Assembly (NCBI GenBank): GCA_025559845.1 | Contig: CP048469.1 | Span: 372,001 to 436,000 of the forward strand | Origin: Agrobacterium tumefaciens | GTDB taxonomy: Bacteria; Pseudomonadota; Alphaproteobacteria; Rhizobiales; Rhizobiaceae | Direction of reading: 5' to 3' | Length of the DNA: 64,000 nucleotides | In this document: in pieces, positions 35,560 through 45,383 of the stretch | How positions within the stretch are numbered: position 1 is the first letter of the stretch | Layout: each line of letters starts with the position of its first letter | The notes under the pieces: model-generated | Seen by the model: the letters and a program-made list of their open reading frames with translations, nothing else | Databases searched by the model: none | Told to the model about the DNA's origin: nothing | Program-made: the position numbers and the translations under genes

Positions 35560-36408
35560 ATGGCCCATCGCATTGCAACCCTCGGCGAAATTACCGCGGA
35601 GTTTGACGTTGTTCTCTCCGACGTCTGGGGCGTTCTGCACAATGGCGTCGCGGCCTTTCCCGATGCGGCCAAAGCACTGCAAGCAGCCCGCGAGGCCGGC
35701 AAGACGGTGGTGCTGATTACCAACTCACCGCGTCCGGCCCCCGGTGTCATTACGCAGCTGCGTGCGCTTGGTGTATCGGATGAAGCCTATGATCGGATCA
35801 TCACGTCTGGCGACGTTACGCGCGGCCTGATTGCTGAAGGCCCGGAAAAAGTGTTCCTGCTTGGTCCTGAGCGTGATCTGCCGCTGCTCGACGGTCTTGC
35901 CGTTGAACGCGTCGTTGAGGCTGAGGCGCAATCGGTGGTCTGCACCGGATTTTTCGATGACGAGACGGAAACACCGGAAGATTACACCGACATGCTGAAG
36001 GGCTTTATCGCCCGCAAGGTGCCAATGATTTGCGCGAACCCCGATCTGGTGGTCGAGCGCGGCGAGCGTATCATCCCCTGTGCCGGGGCGATGGCCGCCT
36101 ATTACGAACAGCTTGGCGGCGAGGTCCGCATTGCCGGAAAACCGCATTCGCCGATCTATGATGCCTGCCTTGCCGCAGCCAAAGACGTTCGTGGTGATTT
36201 CGACAAGGCACGGGTGCTTGCAATTGGTGATGGCATGCCGACCGATGTGAAGGGTGCGATTTCGAGCGGTCTGGAGCTGCTCTATATCAGCGGCGGTATC
36301 CACGCCGCCGAATACACTCTGAACGGCCAGACGGATGAGGCATTGTTGAATGCCTATCTGAAAGGACAGGGTGCAGCACCCGGCTGGTGGATGCCGCGTC
36401 TGGCGTAA
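35560..36408 (+). CDS. HAD-superfamily hydrolase, subfamily IIA (TIGR01459-like)
   Basis: 282 residues. Nucleophile motif SDVWGVLHNG (Asp21), motif II TNSPRP, and the C-terminal GKPHSPIYDACL and GDGMPTDVKGA. The cap is of the NagD/4-nitrophenyl-phosphatase type. The physiological phosphate ester is unknown. The ATG at 35560 has GGAAAG upstream; in-frame starts at 35320 and 35521 lie in poorly coding sequence and would overlap the divergent promoter. It ends 12 nt before ribF, suggesting co-transcription. Confidence 0.88.
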   Translation: MAHRIATLGEITAEFDVVLSDVWGVLHNGVAAFPDAAKALQAAREAGKTVVLITNSPRPAPGVITQLRALGVSDEAYDRIITSGDVTRGLIAEGPEKVFLLGPERDLPLLDGLAVERVVEAEAQSVVCTGFFDDETETPEDYTDMLKGFIARKVPMICANPDLVVERGERIIPCAGAMAAYYEQLGGEVRIAGKPHSPIYDACLAAAKDVRGDFDKARVLAIGDGMPTDVKGAISSGLELLYISGGIHAAEYTLNGQTDEALLNAYLKGQGAAPGWWMPRLA

Positions 36409-36420
36409 GGGTGGGCTGTC

Positions 36421-37401
36421 ATGACCGTCTTTCATCGCAATGAGAAAAAAGAGCCGCTGCCAGAAAATCTGCGTGGTGGCGTCATCGCCATCGGCAATTT
36501 CGACGGCGTGCATCGCGGTCATCGTGCCGTTCTGGATCGCGCGTTGGAGTTGGCGGAAGCGCGCGGTGTTCCGGCGCTTGTCTTGACCTTCGAGCCGCAT
36601 CCTCGTTCGGTGTTTCGTCCTGACACTCCGGTTTTCCGCCTGTCGCCAGCCCCTTTGAAGGCGCGACTTCTGGAGGCGATCGGTTTCCAGTCCGTCATCG
36701 AATATCCGTTCGATCGTGCGTTTTCCGAACGGTCTGCCGACGAGTTTGTCAAATCCATCCTCGTCGACTGGCTGGGCGCCAGTGCAGTGGTGACCGGTTT
36801 TGACTTTCATTTCGGCAAGGGCCGGGAAGGTGGCCCGGCATTTTTGATGCAGGCCGGCAAACGTTATGGGTTCGACGTCACGTTGGTTGATGCCTTCCGG
36901 GATGAGGGAGCCGATGTCGTCTCGTCCAGCCGTATTCGCGATCTTCTGTCTGATGGCGATGTCTCCAACGCGGCGGGTCTGTTGGGATATCGCTTCACGG
37001 TCGAGGCCGAAGTCATCGGTGGTCAGAAGCTTGGTCGCACACTGGGTTTTCCGACGGCCAATATGTCGCTTGCTCCCGAAACTGAACTGAAGGCTGGCAT
37101 CTATGCCGTTCGTTTCCGCCGGCCGGATGGAAGCCTTCATGATGGTGTCGCGAGCTTCGGTTATCGTCCGACGGTGACCGAAAACGGTGCTGCTCTGCTG
37201 GAAACCTATGTCTTCGATTTTTCCGGCGATCTCTATGGTGAAGTCTGTTCAGTGTCTTTCTTCGGCCATTTGCGCGACGAACTGAAGTTCGAAGGCTTGG
37301 AGCCACTTGTCGCCCAGATCAGGCAGGATGAAGAGGAAGCGAGAGCGCTGCTCGCGGGCGTTCGGCCATTAACCGAGCTGGACGCGAAAATAGCCTTTTG
37401 A
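36421..37401 (+). CDS. ribF: bifunctional riboflavin kinase / FAD synthetase
   Basis: Makes FMN and then FAD from riboflavin and ATP, 326 residues. The N-terminal nucleotidyltransferase has GNFDGVHRGHRAVL (about 22-35) and SSSRIRDLL; the C-terminal flavokinase has GRTLGFPTANM and the VAS.GYRPTV strand. It follows the HAD gene closely. A strong hairpin downstream separates it from ileS. Confidence 0.95.
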   Translation: MTVFHRNEKKEPLPENLRGGVIAIGNFDGVHRGHRAVLDRALELAEARGVPALVLTFEPHPRSVFRPDTPVFRLSPAPLKARLLEAIGFQSVIEYPFDRAFSERSADEFVKSILVDWLGASAVVTGFDFHFGKGREGGPAFLMQAGKRYGFDVTLVDAFRDEGADVVSSSRIRDLLSDGDVSNAAGLLGYRFTVEAEVIGGQKLGRTLGFPTANMSLAPETELKAGIYAVRFRRPDGSLHDGVASFGYRPTVTENGAALLETYVFDFSGDLYGEVCSVSFFGHLRDELKFEGLEPLVAQIRQDEEEARALLAGVRPLTELDAKIAF

Positions 37402-37543
37402 CGTAGCAATTGCATGATTTGTCGGCGGCTGCGTCATACAAAGCCATGCAACATCATACAAACAACTTCCTTTTTGCCCGGAAAGGTCTTAAACAACCGG
37501 TCATGCACCAATATCGGTCGACGTTCATATCCCGAATTATTGG

Positions 37544-37588
37544 CCCGGCCTTCCGCCCGCTCTGAGAGCCGGAAGGTCCGGGATTTTG
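37544..37588 (+). terminator. long hairpin between ribF and ileS
   Basis: CCCGGCCTTCCG pairs with CGGAAGG-T-CCGGG (12 bp with one bulged T), 14-nt loop, then ATTTT. It is either the ribF terminator or an attenuator in the ileS leader; it lies about 90 bp before ileS. I recognise no T-box. Confidence 0.7.
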
Positions 37589-37674
37589 GTGCTTGTCAAA
37601 AGCACCCTCCGTTTTGCCCTCTTTGTAGTTAAGACGGCGCGGCCCTTCGGGGGCGCCGCGACAATGGTACGATC

Positions 37675-40578
37675 ATGAACGACACCGCAGAAAAAATCGA
37701 TTATTCCTCAACGCTTTACCTGCCGCAGACGGATTTCCCGATGCGCGCTGGTCTGCCGCAGAAAGAGCCGGAAACGGTCAAGCGTTGGCAAGAAATGGGC
37801 CTCTACAAGAAGCTGCGCGCTTCCGCCGCCGGCCGCGAGAAATTCGTGCTGCATGACGGCCCGCCCTATGCCAACGGCAACATCCATATCGGCCACGCGC
37901 TCAACAAGATCCTGAAGGATGTCATCACCCGCTCGTTCCAGATGCGCGGTTACGATTCCAATTACGTTCCGGGCTGGGATTGCCACGGTCTGCCGATCGA
38001 GTGGAAGATCGAGGAAGCATATCGCGCCAAGGGCAAGAACAAGGATGAGGTTCCGGTCAACGAATTCCGCAAGGAATGCCGTGAATTTGCCTCGGGCTGG
38101 ATCAAGGTTCAGGCTGAGGAATTCAAGCGCCTCGGCATCGAGGGTGACTTCGACAACCCATACACGACGATGAACTTCCACGCTGAGGCTCGGATCGCCG
38201 GTGAATTGCTGAAAATCGCCAAGAGCGGTCAGCTTTATCGCGGCTCGAAGCCCGTCATGTGGTCCGTGGTCGAGCGTACCGCGCTGGCTGAGGCGGAAGT
38301 CGAATATGCAGACGTAGAGAGCGACATGATCTGGGTGAAATTCCCGATCCTGGATGGCGCTGCTGATCTCGAGGGTGATTTTGTCGTCATCTGGACGACC
38401 ACGCCCTGGACCATCCCCGGTAACCGTGCCATCGCCTTTTCGTCGCGTGTCGAGTATGGCCTTTATGAAGTCACGGAAGCCGCCAACGATTTCGGTCCGC
38501 GGCCGGGTGAAAAGCTGATCTTCGCCAAGAAGCTGGCCGAAGAGGCCGCAACCAAGGCAAAGCTGACCTTCAAGCTGGTTCGTGACGTGAAAGCGGAAGA
38601 ACTGGTCGCCATGACCTGCGCCCATCCGCTGGCGTCGCTCGGTTACGATTTCGCCGTGCCGTTGCTTGATGGCGACCACGTCACGGACGACGCCGGTACG
38701 GGCTTCGTTCACACAGCGCCGAGCCATGGTCGCGAAGACTTTGACGCATGGACCGGTCATCAGCGCGTCATCGAAGCGCGTGGCATCTCTTCCAAAATCC
38801 CGTTCCCGGTCGATGACGCCGGTTTCTATACCGAGGATGCTCCCGGTTTCGGCCCATCCGCCGAAGGCGGTGCTGCCCGCGTTATGGATGACAACGGTAA
38901 GAAGGGCGATGCCAACGAGCGCGTCATCAAGGCGCTCATCGCGACCAACACACTGTTTGCGCGTGGCCGCCTGAAGCACAGCTATCCGCATAGCTGGCGC
39001 TCCAAGAAGCCCGTGATCTTCCGCAATACGCCGCAATGGTTCGTCTACATGGACAAGGAACTCGGCGACGGCACCACGCTCAGGTCGCGTTCGCTTTCGG
39101 CCATCGACCAGACGCGCTTTGTGCCGGCTTCCGGCCAGAACCGCCTGCGCGCCATGATCGAGGGTCGCCCGGACTGGGTTCTGTCGCGCCAGCGCACCTG
39201 GGGCGTGCCAATCGCTGTATTTGCCGACGAAAAGGGTGAAATCCTGGTCGACGACGCTGTCAACCAGCGCATCATCGATGCTTTCGAGGTTGAAGGTGCC
39301 GACGCATGGTTTGCAGAAGGCGCCAAGGAACGCTTCCTCGGTAATGACCACGATCATGCCAAGTGGCTGCAGGTCATGGACATTCTCGATGTCTGGTTCG
39401 ACTCGGGCTCGACGCACACCTTCACGCTGGAAGATCGCCCGGACCTCAAGTGGCCGGCGGATGTCTATCTCGAAGGTTCTGACCAGCACCGCGGCTGGTT
39501 CCATTCGTCGCTGCTGGAAAGCTGCGCGACGCGTGGTCGTGCGCCTTACAACGCCGTTGTCACCCATGGTTTCACCATGGACGAGAAGGGCGAAAAGATG
39601 TCGAAGTCCAAGGGTAACGTCGTTTCGCCGCAGGAAGTGATGAAGGATGCCGGTGCCGACATTCTTCGACTGTGGGTCATGACCACAGACTACTGGGACG
39701 ACCAGCGCCTCGGCAAGGCCATCATCCAGACCAATGTCGATGCCTATCGCAAGCTGCGCAACACCATCCGCTGGATGCTCGGCACGCTCGCCCATTATGA
39801 AGGCGAAGAAATTGCTTACGCCGACCTGCCGGATCTGGAAAAGCTGGTGCTGCACCGCCTTTCCGAACTGGATCAGGTCGTGCGCGACGGTTACGACAGC
39901 TTCGAGTTCAAGAAGATTGCGCGTGCGCTTGTCGATTTTGCCAATGTCGAGCTTTCGGCCTTCTACTTCGACGTCCGCAAGGACACGCTCTATTGCGACG
40001 CGCCGTCGTCGCTGAAGCGCCGTGCGGCTCTGTCGGTCATCGCCAAGCTGTTCGATTGCCTCGTTGGCTGGCTTGCGCCGATGCTGCCCTTCACCACCGA
40101 TGAAGCGTGGCTGTCGCGTTACCCGGATGCCGAATCCGTGCATCTCGTTCAATTCCCCTCCGTGCCTGCGGAATGGAAGAACGACGCGCTGGAAGCGAAG
40201 TGGGAAAAGATCCGCAAGGTTCGTACCGCTGTTACCGGCGCTCTGGAAATCGAACGCCGCGAAAAGCGTATAGGCTCGTCTCTCGAAGCGGCTCCAGTGG
40301 TCCATATCGCTGATGCTGAGCTTCTGGCCGCACTCGAGGGCGAAGACTTCGCCGAAATCTGCATCACCTCGGCGATCTCTGTCGTCGCGGGTGAAGGCCC
40401 TGCCGATGCCTTCCGCCTGGCGGAAGTATCGAAGGTTGCGGTTGAGCAGAAGCTGGCGGAAGGCCGTAAATGCGCCCGTTCCTGGCGCATCACCACCGAT
40501 GTCGGTGCCGATCCGCAATATCCGGATGTTTCGGCGCGTGATGCAGAGGCGCTGCGCGAGCTTGCCGCTCTCGCATGA
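37675..40578 (+). CDS. ileS: isoleucyl-tRNA synthetase
   Basis: Class Ia synthetase, 967 residues. Signature HIGH appears as [12 protein letters not shown] (about 66-77), the CP1 editing domain includes [11 protein letters not shown], and KMSKS as [10 protein letters not shown]. The C-terminal zinc-finger segment of many bacterial IleRS is degenerate: only one Cys (GRKCARSW) remains of the usual four. Otherwise complete. Confidence 0.97.
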   Translation: MNDTAEKIDYSSTLYLPQTDFPMRAGLPQKEPETVKRWQEMGLYKKLRASAAGREKFVLHDGPPYANGNIHIGHALNKILKDVITRSFQMRGYDSNYVPGWDCHGLPIEWKIEEAYRAKGKNKDEVPVNEFRKECREFASGWIKVQAEEFKRLGIEGDFDNPYTTMNFHAEARIAGELLKIAKSGQLYRGSKPVMWSVVERTALAEAEVEYADVESDMIWVKFPILDGAADLEGDFVVIWTTTPWTIPGNRAIAFSSRVEYGLYEVTEAANDFGPRPGEKLIFAKKLAEEAATKAKLTFKLVRDVKAEELVAMTCAHPLASLGYDFAVPLLDGDHVTDDAGTGFVHTAPSHGREDFDAWTGHQRVIEARGISSKIPFPVDDAGFYTEDAPGFGPSAEGGAARVMDDNGKKGDANERVIKALIATNTLFARGRLKHSYPHSWRSKKPVIFRNTPQWFVYMDKELGDGTTLRSRSLSAIDQTRFVPASGQNRLRAMIEGRPDWVLSRQRTWGVPIAVFADEKGEILVDDAVNQRIIDAFEVEGADAWFAEGAKERFLGNDHDHAKWLQVMDILDVWFDSGSTHTFTLEDRPDLKWPADVYLEGSDQHRGWFHSSLLESCATRGRAPYNAVVTHGFTMDEKGEKMSKSKGNVVSPQEVMKDAGADILRLWVMTTDYWDDQRLGKAIIQTNVDAYRKLRNTIRWMLGTLAHYEGEEIAYADLPDLEKLVLHRLSELDQVVRDGYDSFEFKKIARALVDFANVELSAFYFDVRKDTLYCDAPSSLKRRAALSVIAKLFDCLVGWLAPMLPFTTDEAWLSRYPDAESVHLVQFPSVPAEWKNDALEAKWEKIRKVRTAVTGALEIERREKRIGSSLEAAPVVHIADAELLAALEGEDFAEICITSAISVVAGEGPADAFRLAEVSKVAVEQKLAEGRKCARSWRITTDVGADPQYPDVSARDAEALRELAALA

Positions 40579-40587
40579 TGAAAATGG

Positions 40588-40619
40588 CCGGATGAATTGC
40601 GCTTTGCGTCTTCATCCGG
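40588..40619. repeat. 9-bp inverted repeat after ileS
   Basis: CCGGATGAA/TTCATCCGG around a 14-nt loop, without a U-run. The motif TGAAAATGGCCGGAT occurs here and again about 50 bp downstream. Confidence 0.5.
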
Positions 40620-40722
40620 TACATCTGCCTGAAAATGGCCGGATTTTCGCGGCAATGCGGGCTGCCGCGTGCTAGTGGACAAGTGGTCTGGCGAAACGGG
40701 ACGGACGGCTGGAAGGGTTTCG

Positions 40723-41364
40723 ATGAAGACGATGCAGGGTAACGGGCAGGGGTTTGGCATGTTGCGAACGATTGCAGGCATCACGGCTATGGGCATGTTG
40801 CTCGGCGCGTGCACCAGTCCGACTTACGGAACCGGCAAGTCTGCCGCAGAACAGCTCGTTGATGACCTTGGCAGTGCCACTTCCATCACTGGCGACCAGA
40901 CCAAGCGCAACCTGAAGTACAATCCGCGTCCTGGTCTTGTCGTTCCTGCGCAGGCGCGTGCCGAACAGCTCGCTGAGCCGCAGCAGAATATGGCAAGCCG
41001 CGAGACCAACCCGCAATGGGTCGAATCGCCGGAAGAAACCCGCGAGCGTCTGCGCGATGAAGCTGACGCCAACAAGAATAACCCGAACTATCGTTCGCCG
41101 CTTCTGGCTGGCAACGGCACAAACGGCCAGATGACCGAGACCCAGAAGTGGGAAGCGTTCCGTCAGGCCAAGGCTGATGCCAAGGGTGGCTCTGTCGTTA
41201 ATGCCCAGCGCAAATTCCTGACCGATCCTCCTGCGGAGTATCGCAGCGTACCGCAGGACCAGCTGACGGACCTCGGCGAGCCTGAGCAGAAGAAGGACAA
41301 GCGCCGCAAGAAGGAAGCGGCAGTTGCCGGTTCCGGCAAGAGCTGGTGGAACCCCTTCCAGTAA
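40723..41364 (+). CDS. uncharacterised lipoprotein
   Basis: 213 residues. The signal peptide ends in the lipobox LGAC (Cys at about residue 31), so a lipid-anchored envelope protein is expected. The mature part is hydrophilic and helical, rich in Gln, Glu and Lys, with a basic stretch KKDKRRKKE near the end and a final SWWNPF. The ATG at 40723 follows GGAAGGG. Between ileS and tadA; I do not recognise a family with confidence (a link to BamF/DUF3035-like lipoproteins is only a thought). Confidence 0.75.
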   Translation: MKTMQGNGQGFGMLRTIAGITAMGMLLGACTSPTYGTGKSAAEQLVDDLGSATSITGDQTKRNLKYNPRPGLVVPAQARAEQLAEPQQNMASRETNPQWVESPEETRERLRDEADANKNNPNYRSPLLAGNGTNGQMTETQKWEAFRQAKADAKGGSVVNAQRKFLTDPPAEYRSVPQDQLTDLGEPEQKKDKRRKKEAAVAGSGKSWWNPFQ

Positions 41365-41451
41365 GCTCTTAAGACCATGTGACGGAGCGCAGAATTGATG
41401 TCTTGCTCCGTCATGTCGAGTTCCAGGCTGAAAATGATGTGATGGATGTAA

Positions 41452-41479
41452 AGGCGGAAACGATGATCCGCCTATTTTT
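41452..41479 (+). terminator. terminator after the lipoprotein gene
   Basis: AGGCGGA/TCCGCCT stem with an 8-nt loop, then ATTTTT, just before the convergent tadA stop. Confidence 0.75.
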
Positions 41480-41943
41480 CAAATAGCGTCATCAATCCGT
41501 TTCTGCTGAAAGAATTGCCGTAAAATCTCGGCGCTTTCGCGTTCTGCGAGGCCTGAATAAACGTCCGGCGCATGGTGACACGTTGGCTGGTTGAAAAAGC
41601 GGACACCGCTGTCAACCGCACCGCCTTTGGGGTCTTCCGCGCCGTAGTACAGCCGTCGGATACGGGCAAAGGAGATCGCCGCAGCACACATGGTGCAGGG
41701 CTCCAGCGTAACGTAAAGGTCGGCACCCGGCAGGCGTTCCTGACCCAGCGCTTCGCAGGCCATGCGGATGACTGCGATTTCTGCGTGCGCTGTTGGATCG
41801 TTCAATGCGCGGGTCTGGTTGCCTGATCGGGCAATGACTTTGCCATCCAGGACCAGAACGGCGCCGATCGGAACCTCTTCACGTTCGGCTGCGGCACTGG
41901 CTTCTTCCAGTGCCAGTTCCATGAAATGCGTCCTTTCGGCCAT
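41479..41943 (-). CDS. tadA: tRNA adenosine(34) deaminase
   Basis: Converts A34 of tRNA-Arg(ACG) to inosine, an essential step in decoding. 154 residues with the zinc deaminase signature: H53-A-E55 (Glu is the proton shuttle) and P-C83-TM-C86. The family's usual length. It is divergent from rluB, 71 bp between starts. Confidence 0.96.
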   Translation of the reverse strand: MAERTHFMELALEEASAAAEREEVPIGAVLVLDGKVIARSGNQTRALNDPTAHAEIAVIRMACEALGQERLPGADLYVTLEPCTMCAAAISFARIRRLYYGAEDPKGGAVDSGVRFFNQPTCHHAPDVYSGLAERESAEILRQFFQQKRIDDAI

Positions 41944-42014
41944 TGCGTCTCAATTTCCTCTTAACCCTTGTGCTTGGACCTGATAGGACAGCCCAAACAA
42001 CAGGCAAACAGCAA

Positions 42015-43835
42015 ATGACTTTTAAAGACAAGCCGAAGCGTGACGGCGGCAAGACATTTAGCCGCGACAAGAAGCCGAAGAGCGCCGACAAGCCGGCCGT
42101 TCATCGGGAAAAGAAGCCGTCGGTGGCGAAAGCCGAGGCGGTTGAAGCCACTGCCGTTATTGGCGCGAAGCCGGAGCGTATCTCCAAGATCATGGCGCGC
42201 GCCGGTGTGGCGTCGCGTCGCGATGTCGAGCGGATGATCATGGAAGGTCGCGTGTCGCTGAATGGCGTCAAGCTGGACTCGCCGGTCGTCAATGCCACGC
42301 TGTCGGACAAGATCGAAGTCGACGGTATGCCGATTCGTGGCGCCGAGCGTACGCGTCTGTGGCTCTATCACAAGCCTGCCGGTCTGGTGACGACCAATTC
42401 CGATCCGGAAGGTCGCCCGACGGTCTTTGATAATCTGCCGGGTGAATTGCCGCGCGTTCTGTCCATCGGCCGTCTCGATATCAATACCGAAGGCCTGTTG
42501 CTTCTGACCAATGACGGCGGTCTTTCGCGCGTCCTGGAACTGCCGACCACCGGCTGGCTGCGCCGTTACCGCGTGCGCGCCCACGGCGAGGTCGATCAGG
42601 CTGCGCTCGACAAGCTGAAGGACGGTATTGCTGTAGACGGCGTCCTTTACGGCGCGATCGATGCGACGCTGGACCGTACGCAGGGTCATAACGTCTGGAT
42701 CACCATGGGTCTTCGCGAAGGCAAGAACCGTGAAATCAAGAACGTGCTCGGCGCGATTGGCCTTGAGGTCAACCGCCTGATCCGCATTTCCTACGGTCCT
42801 TTCCAGCTTGGTGATCTGGCGGAAGGCAAGGTGCTGGAAGTGCGCGGCCGCATGTTGCGCGATCAGCTTGGCCCACGTCTCATCGAGCAGGCTGGTGCCA
42901 ATTTCGATGCGCCGATCTATGATGTGCCTGTCGACGAAGAGGAAGAAAAGCCAGCCAAGTCCGAATGGGCTAAGAGCGATACGCGTGAAGGCAAGCCCCG
43001 TTTCGACAAGGGTGGCAAGCCTGAAGATCGCCGCGAACGCGCACTTGGCCGTCTGGACACGAAGCGCAGCGACAAGCCCGCTGGCAAGTTCGGTTCGAAG
43101 CCCGCCGGCAAGGGCCGCGACGATGAAGAAGATGATCGCCGCAGCAATCGTCCCCCGTTGGGCAGCAGCCGTACCGCCAATGTCTGGATGGCTCCGGGCG
43201 CCAAGCCGACACGCGATGGCAAGGCGCGCAAATCTGTCCGCGCTGAGGCTGAAAGTCTGTTCAAGAAGCCATCCGCGCAGGCCGAAGCACGTCGCAATGT
43301 CGTGCGGCATGCGGATGACGAGGGTGAATGGATACGCTCCGATTCCACGCGCGAGGAAGATCGCGGCCGTGGCGAGCGTCCTGCCCGTGGTGACAGAGGT
43401 TTTGGCGACCGTCCTGCACGGGGTGAAAAGTCCTTTGGCGATCGGCCGTTCCGCGATCGTCCTCGCGAAGAGGGTGACCGCCCGCGTGGCGAGCGTCCGG
43501 CTCGTGGCGAAAGAAGCTTTGGTGACCGTCCCGCACGGAGTGAGAAGCCCTTCGGTGATCGTCCATTCCGCGACCGGCCCCGTGAAGAAGGTGATCGTCC
43601 GCGTGGCGACCGGCCTTTCGGCGACAAGCCCAGAGGCGGAAAACCCGGCGGTAAGCCCGGCGGAAAGCCAGCCTTCGGCAAGTCGGGTGAACGTGGTGAG
43701 CGCTCGGGTTTTTCGGGCAAGGGTAAAGGCGCTGGCGGCAAAGGCCCCGGCGGCGGCAAGCCGGGCGGCAAAGGTCCGGGTGGCAAACCTTCTGGTGGCA
43801 GGGGAATGACACGTAATGCGGATCGTAGGCGGTGA
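42015..43835 (+). CDS. rluB: 23S rRNA pseudouridine synthase with long repetitive Arg/Gly tail
   Basis: Pseudouridine synthase of the RsuA/RluB/E/F group. N-terminal basic extension (1-60), S4 RNA-binding domain (about 60-105, SKIMARAGVASRRDVERMI in part), catalytic domain (about 115-300) with the active-site GRLDINTEGLLLLTNDG. From about residue 310 the protein is a hydrophilic, low-complexity tail of nearly 300 residues rich in Arg, Gly, Asp, Lys and Pro, including two 39-residue tandem repeats (455-532) and Gly/Lys-rich repeats to the end. The start is the ATG at 42015; 24 residues of an in-frame upstream extension would overlap the tadA start. Its 3' end overlaps rsmD by 20 nt. Confidence 0.92.
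   Translation: MTFKDKPKRDGGKTFSRDKKPKSADKPAVHREKKPSVAKAEAVEATAVIGAKPERISKIMARAGVASRRDVERMIMEGRVSLNGVKLDSPVVNATLSDKIEVDGMPIRGAERTRLWLYHKPAGLVTTNSDPEGRPTVFDNLPGELPRVLSIGRLDINTEGLLLLTNDGGLSRVLELPTTGWLRRYRVRAHGEVDQAALDKLKDGIAVDGVLYGAIDATLDRTQGHNVWITMGLREGKNREIKNVLGAIGLEVNRLIRISYGPFQLGDLAEGKVLEVRGRMLRDQLGPRLIEQAGANFDAPIYDVPVDEEEEKPAKSEWAKSDTREGKPRFDKGGKPEDRRERALGRLDTKRSDKPAGKFGSKPAGKGRDDEEDDRRSNRPPLGSSRTANVWMAPGAKPTRDGKARKSVRAEAESLFKKPSAQAEARRNVVRHADDEGEWIRSDSTREEDRGRGERPARGDRGFGDRPARGEKSFGDRPFRDRPREEGDRPRGERPARGERSFGDRPARSEKPFGDRPFRDRPREEGDRPRGDRPFGDKPRGGKPGGKPGGKPAFGKSGERGERSGFSGKGKGAGGKGPGGGKPGGKGPGGKPSGGRGMTRNADRRR
43377..43610 (+). repeat. two 117-bp tandem repeats within rluB
   Basis: Repeat units 43377-43493 and 43494-43610 each encode 39 residues beginning RPARG and ending DRPRG(E/D), with a few substitutions. 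Shorter related blocks (FGDRP, RPREEGD) recur within each unit. Confidence 0.85.
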
Positions 43836-44373
43836 GTTCCGCGGCCGAAGCTTGGCCGCGCCGAAAACCAATTCCATTCGTCCAACCATCGACAGGACAA
43901 GGGAAAGCCTTTTTAATATTCTGAGCCATGCTTATCCGGAAAGTCTGGATGGTACGCGCGTTCTGGATGTTTTTGCCGGTACCGGCGCTGTTGGCCTCGA
44001 GGCTCTGTCGCGCGGCTGCCGTGTGGCGCTCTTCGTCGAGAACGGTGTTGAGGGCAGGGGCCTGCTCTGGGAAAACATCGATGCGCTTGGCCTGCACGGT
44101 CGTGCCCGCATTTTGCGGCGGGATGCGACCAAGCTTGGCGGTGTCAACAACATCGAACCGTTCGATGTGCTGTTCGCTGACCCACCCTATGGCCATGGCC
44201 ATGGTGAAAAGGCTTTTTCTGCTGCGCATGTCGGCGGCTGGCTGGTGCCGGGCGCTCTTGCGATCCTGGAAGAGCGTGGCGATGTGGTCGTGACGGTCGA
44301 GCCGGTTTTCAAGCTGCTCGAAAGCCGAACCTTCGGCGATACCAAAATGCATTTTTACCGCTACGAACCCTGA
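43816..44373 (+). CDS. rsmD: 16S rRNA (guanine(966)-N2)-methyltransferase
   Basis: SAM-dependent methylation of G966 in 16S rRNA, 185 residues. Start MRIVGGEFRGRSL, TIDRTRESLFNIL, SAM loop LDVFAGTGAVGLEALSRG, and catalytic motif ADPPYGHG. Translationally overlaps rluB, so two rRNA-modifying enzymes are made from one message. Confidence 0.95.
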   Translation: MRIVGGEFRGRSLAAPKTNSIRPTIDRTRESLFNILSHAYPESLDGTRVLDVFAGTGAVGLEALSRGCRVALFVENGVEGRGLLWENIDALGLHGRARILRRDATKLGGVNNIEPFDVLFADPPYGHGHGEKAFSAAHVGGWLVPGALAILEERGDVVVTVEPVFKLLESRTFGDTKMHFYRYEP

Positions 44374-44447
44374 CAGGACGGTTTTTGCCGTCTTGCCATG
44401 GCTCTGTCGTGTTTGCGCAATAGGCAAACATCTCCTCTGGAGCGAAG

Positions 44448-45374
44448 GTGGTTGCCGGTATGGAGCAAGGTGCATACGAAAACGTCGCGGCCGCAAACGG
44501 GGCCGCGGACAGCCGTAGCGATGACGGTGAACCAACGTTCGGTCTAGCCCTCGGCGGGGGCGGCGCACGCGGCATATGCCACATCAACGTCGTCGAGGCA
44601 TTGGATGAACTTGGCATCCGACCGGTGATGATTTCCGGCTCTTCCATCGGCTCTATCATCGGCGCGGGCATGGCGGCCGGTATGACCGGACGCGAGATTC
44701 GCGACTACACACTTGAACTGATGGGCCGGAAGGGATCGGTTGCCAACCGACTCTGGAGCCTTGGTCCGGCCTCGATGCGCCATGCGGTTGATGGCTTCCG
44801 CCTTGGCCAGTTCAACCTCGAACTCATTCTGCACGCATTGATGCCGCAGGCCCTTCCCAAGAACTTTTCTGATTTCTCCATTCCGATGAAGGTCATGACG
44901 ACCGACTACTACGCGCAGACGGAAGTGGTGGTCGAGAATGGTGAAGTGATCCAGGCGCTTGCGGCCTCAGCAGCGATCCCCGCCTTGTTCATGCCCGTGC
45001 GAATGAACGGGCGTATCATGATTGACGGTGGCATTTTCAATCCGGTTCCCTACGAGCATTTGCTGGATCATGCCGATATCGTCATTGGTGTCGACGTGGT
45101 CGGTGGACCGGAAGGTGACGGCGCCACCATGCCGAACCGGCTCGACAGTCTGTTTGGCGCCAGCCAGTTGATGATGCAGGCTGCCATCGCCCTGAAACTT
45201 CGGCTCAGACCACCGCATATCTTCCTGCGCCCGCCGGTCAACCGGTTCAGGGTGCTGGATTTTCTCAAGGCGGATGAAGTTCTGGCGGCATCCGCCGCTA
45301 TCAAGGATGACCTGAAGCGGCAGATTGAGATGCAGGTTGAACTGTTTCACCGGGGACGCGGCATCGAAGCATGA
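44448..45374 (+). CDS. patatin-like phospholipase family protein
   Basis: 308 residues with the patatin catalytic set: oxyanion loop GGGGARG (36-42), nucleophile GSSIG (Ser66) and the catalytic Asp in DGGIFNP. Similar to bacterial RssA-like patatins, which are probable lipid acyl hydrolases of unclear role. No signal peptide. The start is GTG at 44448 (GGAG 5 nt upstream) or ATG at 44460. A TGTTTGC/GCAAACA hairpin lies just upstream (44410-44430). Confidence 0.88.
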   Translation: MVAGMEQGAYENVAAANGAADSRSDDGEPTFGLALGGGGARGICHINVVEALDELGIRPVMISGSSIGSIIGAGMAAGMTGREIRDYTLELMGRKGSVANRLWSLGPASMRHAVDGFRLGQFNLELILHALMPQALPKNFSDFSIPMKVMTTDYYAQTEVVVENGEVIQALAASAAIPALFMPVRMNGRIMIDGGIFNPVPYEHLLDHADIVIGVDVVGGPEGDGATMPNRLDSLFGASQLMMQAAIALKLRLRPPHIFLRPPVNRFRVLDFLKADEVLAASAAIKDDLKRQIEMQVELFHRGRGIEA

Positions 45375-45383
45375 GGTCGGTGG

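Noticed and set aside
37708..40518. 936-codon open frame antisense to ileS
   Set aside because: Codon-bias shadow of a canonical synthetase.
43377..43610. Repeats considered as CRISPR or mobile DNA
   Set aside because: In-frame tandem repeats within the rluB coding sequence; no spacers.
41961..43889. 642-codon open frame antisense to rluB
   Set aside because: Shadow of rluB; composition follows the repeats in its tail.
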